The notes under the pieces were generated by a model. That model had not been told where the DNA came from, did no database searches, and saw nothing but the letters and a program-made list of their open reading frames with translations. Below, in pieces: positions 58,857 to 64,000 of a stretch of DNA of 64,000 nt. How positions within the stretch are numbered: the first letter of the stretch is position 1; each line of letters opens with the position of its first letter. Source of the stretch: JAWPMT01 sp965267435 (lineage in GTDB: Bacteria; Bacteroidota; Bacteroidia; Cytophagales; Cyclobacteriaceae); NCBI GenBank assembly GCA_965267435.1, contig OZ253960.1:6262001-6326000 (forward strand). The letters are read 5' to 3'. The translations under genes were made by a program, and so were the position numbers.

Positions 58857-60573
58857 GACGATATTGATTGGATGCTCGCTGCTGACAGTCTGTTTACGAC
58901 TGTCGGCGCAGGAGGCATTGGATAAGCTGGTGACGCTGGAAGTGGCGTCACTGTCGGCGGTGCAAGTCATTGACGAACTGGAGGTAGTCACAAAGCAGAC
59001 TTTTTCGTACAATCCCTCCACACTACCTACCAGCGATATCTCTGGTAGCTGGCAGGAGACCCCCCTCAGGCAGGTGCTTTCGGAGACGCTCGGCGAGGGC
59101 TTTAGCTACAAGGAGCGTGGCAATTATGTGATCATTCAGGCACCCAAAGTCCCTACGAAGCAGACCTTTGCCATCGCCGGGACGGTGGTAGACGAAACTA
59201 CAGGCTCACAGCTCTCCAATGTCTCGGTATTCGAAGCCAACACCCTCACCGCCTCGCTATCAGACGAGAGTGGTAACTATAACCTGAAGGTGGCTTCTCG
59301 ATATGAAGAGGCTACGTTTATTATCAGCAAGCAGAACTATCAGGATACACTCATCCGTGTGCGAAAGGGCGAACCTGTACCCTCTGAGATACAACTAAGG
59401 CCCGCGCCCGTTCGTGCGGAGGCGGATGTCCAAATGGATCGGACCAAGTTCTTCAAAGGTGTGATCGCGACGAAGATCCAGCGGCACCTGGCCAATGTCA
59501 AGCTGGGGGAGCAGCGTCCCATTCAACTCTCGCTTCTACCAGCAGTAGGTACCAATGGTCTGCTCTCCGGTAAGATCACCAACAATGTATCACTGAATAT
59601 CATCGCTGGCCTCGCTTATGGGGTCAAGGGCGTGGAACTGGGCGGTGCCATTAACATCATCAGGCAAAATGTCAGTGGTTTTCAGGCCGGAGGCCTTGGC
59701 AACTACGTAGGTGGAGATATCAAAGGGGCGCAGGCCGCAGGGGCTTTGAATGTAACACTTGGCAGCACTACCGGGGCACAACTGGCAGGGGCAATCAATG
59801 TGAATATCGAGGATATAACTGGCCTACAGGCTGCAGGGATGCTCAACCAGATGTCGGGGAAATTCAAGGGCCTGCAAGCCGCTGGTATGGGTAACTGGGC
59901 TGGAGAAGTGCGCGGGATGCAGACCGCAGGTATGATCAACTACGCATGGGACCCGGTCCATGGTGTCCAGCTGGCGGGGATGGTCAATTATGCGCGGGAC
60001 CATGTGCACGGATTGCAGCTGTCGCTTTTCAACTATACCTACACGCTTAGTGGAGTGCAGATAGGCCTTGTAAATATTGTCAACGACTCGCGAAAGAGTG
60101 TCTCTATTGGCTTGATCAATATCGTGAAGAATGGCTTGAAGAAGGTCGAGTTGAGCTACGATGATGCTACCAACTTCAACCTTTCCTACCGGATGGGCAC
60201 AAAGGGTTTTTATACCATCTACGTAGCCGGTATTCACAACCAGAAGGTCAAACATTGGAATTATGGCCTGGGCTTTGGCACACAAGTGGATTTCAAGGGT
60301 AACTATTTCAGCAACCTCGAAGCAGTCAGCCTCGGGTTATTACCACTGAATGAGGACATTGAGGATAAGCACAAGTACACCCTCGTCAAAGTCAACCTCA
60401 ACCTGGGATACTCCTTTCACAAGCACTTTTCAGTGGTCATGGGCCCTCAGCTAAATATCTATATTCGTGACCGGTCGAGGGAGGACGCGTTCCAAATTGA
60501 ACCAGATCGGCTGCTCCTCGAAGAGGGTGGAGTCAGTATGTGGCTGGGATACAGGGTTGGCGTGAGGTTCTAA
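58840..60573 (+). CDS. STN-domain protein with surface-repeat barrel instead of a TonB receptor
   Basis: A 577-residue exported protein. The ATG at 58840 (MARVVRTILIGCSLLTVC) overlaps fecR by 17 bp. Signal peptide 1-~24; an STN (secretin/TonB N-terminal) domain at ~25-105 (LDKLVTLEVASLSAVQVIDE, WQETPLRQVLSETL); a carboxypeptidase-regulatory-like domain at ~112-195 (IAGTVVDETTGSQLSNVSV); then, from ~260 to 430, tandem ~20-aa repeats such as GFQAGGLGNYVGGDIKGAQA and GVQLAGMVNYARDHVHG, matching the LA_2272-type surface repeat; the last ~140 residues read as beta strands of a barrel (GFYTIYVAGIHNQKV, VNLNLGYSFHKHFSVVMG). There is no TonB plug or receptor domain. Confidence 0.88.
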   Translation: MARVVRTILIGCSLLTVCLRLSAQEALDKLVTLEVASLSAVQVIDELEVVTKQTFSYNPSTLPTSDISGSWQETPLRQVLSETLGEGFSYKERGNYVIIQAPKVPTKQTFAIAGTVVDETTGSQLSNVSVFEANTLTASLSDESGNYNLKVASRYEEATFIISKQNYQDTLIRVRKGEPVPSEIQLRPAPVRAEADVQMDRTKFFKGVIATKIQRHLANVKLGEQRPIQLSLLPAVGTNGLLSGKITNNVSLNIIAGLAYGVKGVELGGAINIIRQNVSGFQAGGLGNYVGGDIKGAQAAGALNVTLGSTTGAQLAGAINVNIEDITGLQAAGMLNQMSGKFKGLQAAGMGNWAGEVRGMQTAGMINYAWDPVHGVQLAGMVNYARDHVHGLQLSLFNYTYTLSGVQIGLVNIVNDSRKSVSIGLINIVKNGLKKVELSYDDATNFNLSYRMGTKGFYTIYVAGIHNQKVKHWNYGLGFGTQVDFKGNYFSNLEAVSLGLLPLNEDIEDKHKYTLVKVNLNLGYSFHKHFSVVMGPQLNIYIRDRSREDAFQIEPDRLLLEEGGVSMWLGYRVGVRF

Positions 60574-60974
60574 TAGTCCGACTTTGACGGACTGTTGCTT
60601 TCGATTGGAAATCCGAAGATAAGAGTGACGATCGACTGACAGCCGGAGCACGGATTGCTCATCAAATAAAAGATCCACCCACTGGATGGATCTTCGACAT
60701 CAACCTAGCCCAAAACAATATAACAACCTATGCAATCGGCTCATTGGAGATGGCCGATAAAGAAAGATTGTTGAGGTAATATTCTAGTCAAGAAGCTCGC
60801 CCACTTCTAAGAGCAGCTTCGGGTTGGTGAACTAGCTATCTGTTGCTGGCACCCTGATCACGTTGAACTGGTGATCGATCAAGTGGGCCGCGGCCTGGGA
60901 CGATACCAAGGTTTTGTGGACCCGACTGCGGTTGAAATTACCCTACCAGCCGGATACACACCCCAGTTGTTTGA
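60574..60974. other. Intergenic region with two hairpins
   Basis: About 400 bp with no convincing gene. AGTCCG/CGGACT (60575-60593) forms a 6-bp hairpin just after the STN gene, a weak terminator. AAGATCCA (60670-60677) and TGGATCTT (60687-60694) form an 8-bp stem, with T-rich sequence on its left end as seen from the minus strand, so it may terminate a minus-strand transcript from the small gene at 60975. A short minus-strand frame of ~36 codons near 60830-60950 (HLIDHQFNVIRVPATDS at its end) was noted but cannot be assigned. Confidence 0.45.
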
Positions 60975-61277
60975 TTATTTGTCCTTGATCGTAATGAATA
61001 CTTTTTTCTGGTAGCTTACTTCCTTTCCCAACTCTTCGGCACGAAGTGCAAACTGGTGCATGCACTGACCAGATACTGTGGTAACTTCTACAGTCTCGTC
61101 GTCCACCCACGTGAGATTGGTAGTCGACTCCAGTCTCTCGGTCAAGACCTGCTCAAACAATTCTTTCAAGTTGTCACAAGTCACCTCCACTTTCGCCGAA
61201 GGTGCAGGCGAGTTGCTTTGACCATGGTTAGAAGAAGTAGTTACTGGAGATGGGGCTGTGTCGATTGTAAAGCTCAT
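60975..61277 (-). CDS. Hypothetical small protein divergent from LysR regulator
   Basis: A 100-residue protein without a signal peptide. The ATG at 61277 (MSFTIDTAPSPVTTSSNHG) is preferred to an in-frame codon further upstream. The first ~30 residues are Ser/Pro/Thr-rich and probably disordered; the rest has a helix (NLKELFEQVLTERLE) and strands (TTNLTWVDDETVEVTTVSG, GKEVSYQKKVFITIKD). No family was recognised. It is divergent from the LysR gene with a 95-bp AT-rich gap, an arrangement in which LysR-type proteins often control the neighbour; that link is inference. Confidence 0.6.
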   Translation of the reverse strand: MSFTIDTAPSPVTTSSNHGQSNSPAPSAKVEVTCDNLKELFEQVLTERLESTTNLTWVDDETVEVTTVSGQCMHQFALRAEELGKEVSYQKKVFITIKDK

Positions 61278-61326
61278 TATTTCATGAATTTTTAATATCC
61301 TGTTGCAAATGTGGAAAAAATAATTC

Positions 61327-61338
61327 ATAATATATTAT
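61327..61338. promoter_or_regulatory. Palindrome between divergent genes, possible LysR site
   Basis: ATAATATATTAT is a perfect 12-bp palindrome in the 95-bp gap between the small minus-strand gene and the LysR gene, inside a longer AT-rich stretch with AATAAT/ATTATT arms. LysR-type regulators bind dyad sequences (T-N11-A type) in such gaps. It could also be plain promoter AT richness. Confidence 0.4.
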
Positions 61339-61372
61339 TTATTATTTTTATCGAAAACATGATGCTAAGTAA

Positions 61373-62305
61373 ATGAATTACACACTCCATCAGCTCCAGG
61401 TATTTCTCAAAATAGTTGAATACCAAAGTGTTACGAAGGCGTCTGAGGCGCTCCACTTGACACAGCCCGCAGTCTCAATTCAACTAAAGCGGTTGCAGGA
61501 CCAGTTTGAGATTCCGCTTACGGAGCTCATTGGTCGGCGCCTTTACGTCACTGATTTTGGGAAAAAGATGGCGGAAGTCAGCCAGCGAATTTTGGATGAA
61601 GCCGAGACCATCAAGACCACGATCAACCAATACAAAGGGCTACTCACGGGCAAGTTGAGGATTGCTGTGGTGTCCACCGGTAAGTATGTGATCCCCTACT
61701 TTCTTCAGGAGTTCATGGAAAAGCATCCCGGAGTAGATATCACCATCGATGTGTCGAACAAGAACCGGGTAGTGGAGGGTCTTATGCAGAATGAAAGTGA
61801 TTTTTATCTTGTCTCGGTGCTGCCAGACAATGTACCACTGAAGATGGTGGAGCTGATGGAGAACCGCCTGTACTTCGTTGGCAGCAGTCGGTTCCGGGAG
61901 ATGGAAATAGGCGTTGAGGATCTTGGGAGCTTGACATTGATTCTGCGCGAGAGCGGTTCAGCGACACGATTTGCCATGGAGTCCTTCCTGGAAAAGCATG
62001 ATATCCAACCTTCGAAGTCGATGGAGCTCGTTTCTAACGAGGCTGTGAAGCAGGCAGTCCTGGCAGGTATTGGCTTTTCGATTATGCCCCTCATTGGCTT
62101 GCGGACGGAGCTCGCCCAGGGAAATATGACGATATTTCCTATCAAGGGTCTGCCGATTACCACTACCTGGAACCTCATCTACCAGCAGAAGAAACAGTTG
62201 ACCCCCGCGGCGGAGGCACTCATCAGCTTTATTGATGACACGAAGCAGCGAGTAGTCCAGGACTTCTTCGATTATGATCAGCATATAATACCTGGCACTG
62301 ACTAA
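61373..62305 (+). CDS. LysR family transcriptional regulator
   Basis: A 310-residue regulator. N-terminal winged helix-turn-helix: YTLHQLQVFLKIVEYQSVTK, ASEALHLTQPAVSIQLKRLQ, typical of LysR; then a linker helix and a periplasmic-binding-protein-like effector domain (LRIAVVSTGKYVIPYFLQEF, LILRESGSATRFAMESFLE, VKQAVLAGIGFSIMPLIGL). The DNA-binding and effector patterns resemble the CysB/CbbR side of the family, but the ligand is unknown. Divergent from the 100-aa gene, with an AT-rich gap between. Confidence 0.95.
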   Translation: MNYTLHQLQVFLKIVEYQSVTKASEALHLTQPAVSIQLKRLQDQFEIPLTELIGRRLYVTDFGKKMAEVSQRILDEAETIKTTINQYKGLLTGKLRIAVVSTGKYVIPYFLQEFMEKHPGVDITIDVSNKNRVVEGLMQNESDFYLVSVLPDNVPLKMVELMENRLYFVGSSRFREMEIGVEDLGSLTLILRESGSATRFAMESFLEKHDIQPSKSMELVSNEAVKQAVLAGIGFSIMPLIGLRTELAQGNMTIFPIKGLPITTTWNLIYQQKKQLTPAAEALISFIDDTKQRVVQDFFDYDQHIIPGTD

Positions 62306-62360
62306 ATTTTCTACGACCATTTAATTGTCAGCGTAAGCAAGCCTGTCGATAATTGCTGTT

Positions 62361-63197
62361 ATGTCACGTGTCGTAATTCTTTTCCTCATGGTATTTTCCC
62401 CTGGCAGTACCATCCTCATGGCGCAGTCTTACTCCGCCATGTCCTACAACGTCCGGTATGACAATCCCAACGATGGCGACGACAATTGGCATAAACGCAA
62501 GGAGTACCTTGTGAGCCAGGTGCAGTTCTATGAGCCGGATATACTTGGTGTGCAAGAAGCACTGCATCATATGGTGACTTATCTGGACGAAGAGTTGGCG
62601 GACTATAGCTATGTCGGCGTCGGCCGGGAAGACGGCCAAACGAAAGGTGAGTACTCGGCGATCTTCTACAAGCATTCACGATTCGACGTTCGCACCAAAG
62701 GAACATTTTGGCTCTCTGAGACTCCCGGGAAGCCGTCAAAAGGCTGGGATGCTAACCTGGAGCGCATTTGTTCTTATGTGGAGTTGGAAGAGCGCGAAAC
62801 GCGCCGTACGATCTGGGCATTCAATGCGCATTTTGATCACAGAGGGCAGGAGGCCAGGGCCGAATCCGGTAAGCTTATCGTTGAGAAGATCAAGGAATTG
62901 GCCGGCTTAACAGACCCTGTGGTATTGACCGGCGACTTCAATGCAGTGCCAGACTCTGAACCCATCCAGCCCCTGGCCGCGTTTTTGGAAGATGCCCGCT
63001 ACTGCAAAGCTTGCGTGGTTTTTGGGCAGGAAGGGACCTGGAATGGTTTCGACGCCTTGCAAACCGAAAGCCGTAGGATCGATTATGCTTTCACGAGAAA
63101 TGTGACAGTAGAGAAATATGCAGTTTTCAGTGAGCTGATCACTGGCCGATTTATCTCCGATCATCACCCAGTTTACATTCAGTTTAGCGTCGATTGA
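62361..63197 (+). CDS. Secreted endonuclease/exonuclease/phosphatase (EEP) family protein
   Basis: A 278-residue exported protein with signal peptide MSRVVILFLMVFSPGSTILMAQ. The EEP (DNase I-like) fold motifs are clear: SYNVRYDNPNDGDDNWHKR (catalytic Asn), DILGVQEALHHM with the metal-binding Glu, FNAHFDHRGQEAR (His), LTGDFNAVPDSEP (Asp/Asn) and ISDHHPVYIQF (final catalytic Asp-His). Related Bacteroidota proteins act on DNA, phospholipids or phosphodiesters outside the cell. Located 55 bp after the LysR gene on the same strand; no obvious operon partner. The substrate cannot be decided. Confidence 0.94.
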   Translation: MSRVVILFLMVFSPGSTILMAQSYSAMSYNVRYDNPNDGDDNWHKRKEYLVSQVQFYEPDILGVQEALHHMVTYLDEELADYSYVGVGREDGQTKGEYSAIFYKHSRFDVRTKGTFWLSETPGKPSKGWDANLERICSYVELEERETRRTIWAFNAHFDHRGQEARAESGKLIVEKIKELAGLTDPVVLTGDFNAVPDSEPIQPLAAFLEDARYCKACVVFGQEGTWNGFDALQTESRRIDYAFTRNVTVEKYAVFSELITGRFISDHHPVYIQFSVD

Positions 63198-63461
63198 TCG
63201 GGCGGTAATTCAAGGCTCACGACACCTTAGAGTGCCTTTAATCTCGCCTCATAGACATTTTGGTCTGTGTTAGGGGCACCTCACTTTACAGCTATTTTGT
63301 TGACTAACGTTTTTACCTCTTTCGGCAGGTATCTCTCGCGTCCATGCGCTTTCCCTTACTATCTAATTACTAGGTACTTACCTTCCCATCCAAATTGATT
63401 TTTGGGTACAAAATCCCTTCAATCATCACCAACTGTACAATTACCACAAAATACAATTCCT

Positions 63462-64000
63462 ATGGAAAGAGCAGTGCAGCTTACCCTTGTTTTGCTATCG
63501 CTCCTCAGTGCTGTGGACATGTCTGCACAGGATGAGGTAGCCTCGTTGGAACCTCAGGATCAGGAATCTGATATGTTTGAACTTTCATTGGAGGAATTGA
63601 TGTCCATCGAGATCTTTTCTGCATCTCGTCAGGAGGAATCCTCTTTTGATGTGCCACTTTCATCTTTCGTCGTTACCAGACGAGAAATAGAGCTCCTTGG
63701 AGCAACATCCATACCCGATGCACTTCGGATCGTGCCCGGAGTGATCGTACGCGAGGTCGCCAATGGCAGCTATGATGTTTCTCTCCGAGGTGGAGTGGAC
63801 GGTCTTCCTTCCTACGATTTCACATACGTCAACTCGTCGATCCTCGTAATGATTGATAATCGTCCGGTATTCAGCTATTTCCAGGGAGGTACTTTCTGGC
63901 AAAACCTGCCGGTGGGTATGGCCGAGGTGGATAGAATAGAGGTCGTCCACGGCCCTGTTTCTACACTGTATGGTCCCAATGCTGTGAGCGGGGTCATTAA
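63462..64000 (+). CDS. TonB-dependent receptor, C-terminus cut by window edge
   Basis: The first 179 codons of an outer-membrane receptor run off the right edge. Signal peptide 1-~23 (MERAVQLTLVLLSLLSAVDM, SAQ), then an N-terminal extension ending in FELSLEELMSIEIFSASRQ, a typical segment before the plug, and most of the plug domain: SSFVVTRREIELLGATSIPD, ALRIVPGVIV, VSLRGG, VMIDNRPVF, VDRIEVVHGPVSTLYGPNAV. The last motif is the conserved end of the plug. No carboxypeptidase-regulatory or STN domain precedes it, so it resembles vitamin/colicin-type receptors more than SusC-type ones. Preceded by a 264-bp gap. Confidence 0.93.
   Translation, partial: MERAVQLTLVLLSLLSAVDMSAQDEVASLEPQDQESDMFELSLEELMSIEIFSASRQEESSFDVPLSSFVVTRREIELLGATSIPDALRIVPGVIVREVANGSYDVSLRGGVDGLPSYDFTYVNSSILVMIDNRPVFSYFQGGTFWQNLPVGMAEVDRIEVVHGPVSTLYGPNAVSGVI

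Overview
The window comes from a member of the Bacteroidota (Cytophagia/Saprospiria-like; the exact order cannot be fixed from the sequence). The evidence is two PorP/SprF-family proteins, two proteins ending in the gliding-motility/type IX secretion C-terminal domain (CHU_C), one protein with a type A type IX sorting domain, an ECF sigma/FecR/STN cassette of the Bacteroidota type, and one promoter-like site of the TTTG/TAnnTTTG kind. No rRNA, tRNA, CRISPR array, insertion sequence or prophage was recognised.

Layout. 1-2.9 kb: a truncated membrane protein, a lipoprotein, the tRNA-modification enzyme Sua5/TsaC and a tiny membrane protein. 2.9-10.5 kb: a three-gene minus-strand operon led by a 1563-aa CHU_C surface protein, divergent from a PorP/SprF gene and a lipoprotein gene. 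10.6-17.4 kb: housekeeping genes (M48 protease, gpsA overlapping a PlsB/PlsC-like acyltransferase, PhzF-like isomerase, polyprenyl diphosphate synthase), a short-chain dehydrogenase remnant and a C2-like small protein. 17.6-31.5 kb: a minus-strand accessory locus. A giant fibre-like protein made of 47 near-identical ~51-aa repeats is followed by a secreted beta-rich protein, a CHU_C protein, PorP/SprF and an OmpA/PD40 protein. The giant gene is split in two by an 8-bp deletion in one repeat unit; restoring 8 bp gives a single frame of 2861 codons.

32.4-48.2 kb: a complete division and cell-wall (dcw) cluster in the order mraZ-rsmH-ftsL-ftsI-murE-mraY-(unknown 124-aa gene)-murD-ftsW-murG-murC-ftsQ-ftsA-ftsZ, with many overlapping starts and stops. 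A 10-bp-period repeat resembling a MraZ box overlaps the -33 element of the likely mraZ promoter. 48.6-53.3 kb: a small secreted protein and a 1391-aa SdrD_B-repeat protein with a type IX sorting domain, closed by a strong terminator. 53.4-57.2 kb: a GyrI-like protein, two convergent Gfo/Idh/MocA oxidoreductases and a cupin. 57.2-60.6 kb: an ECF sigma factor, a FecR anti-sigma factor and an STN-domain protein whose C-terminal half is a surface-repeat/barrel region instead of a TonB-dependent receptor. 61-64 kb: an unknown small protein divergent from a LysR regulator, a secreted EEP-family hydrolase, and the start of a TonB-dependent receptor cut by the window edge.

The most unusual parts are the hyper-repetitive fibre gene with its recent block duplication and frameshift, the receptor-less sigma/FecR/STN cassette, and the unknown gene inside the dcw cluster.
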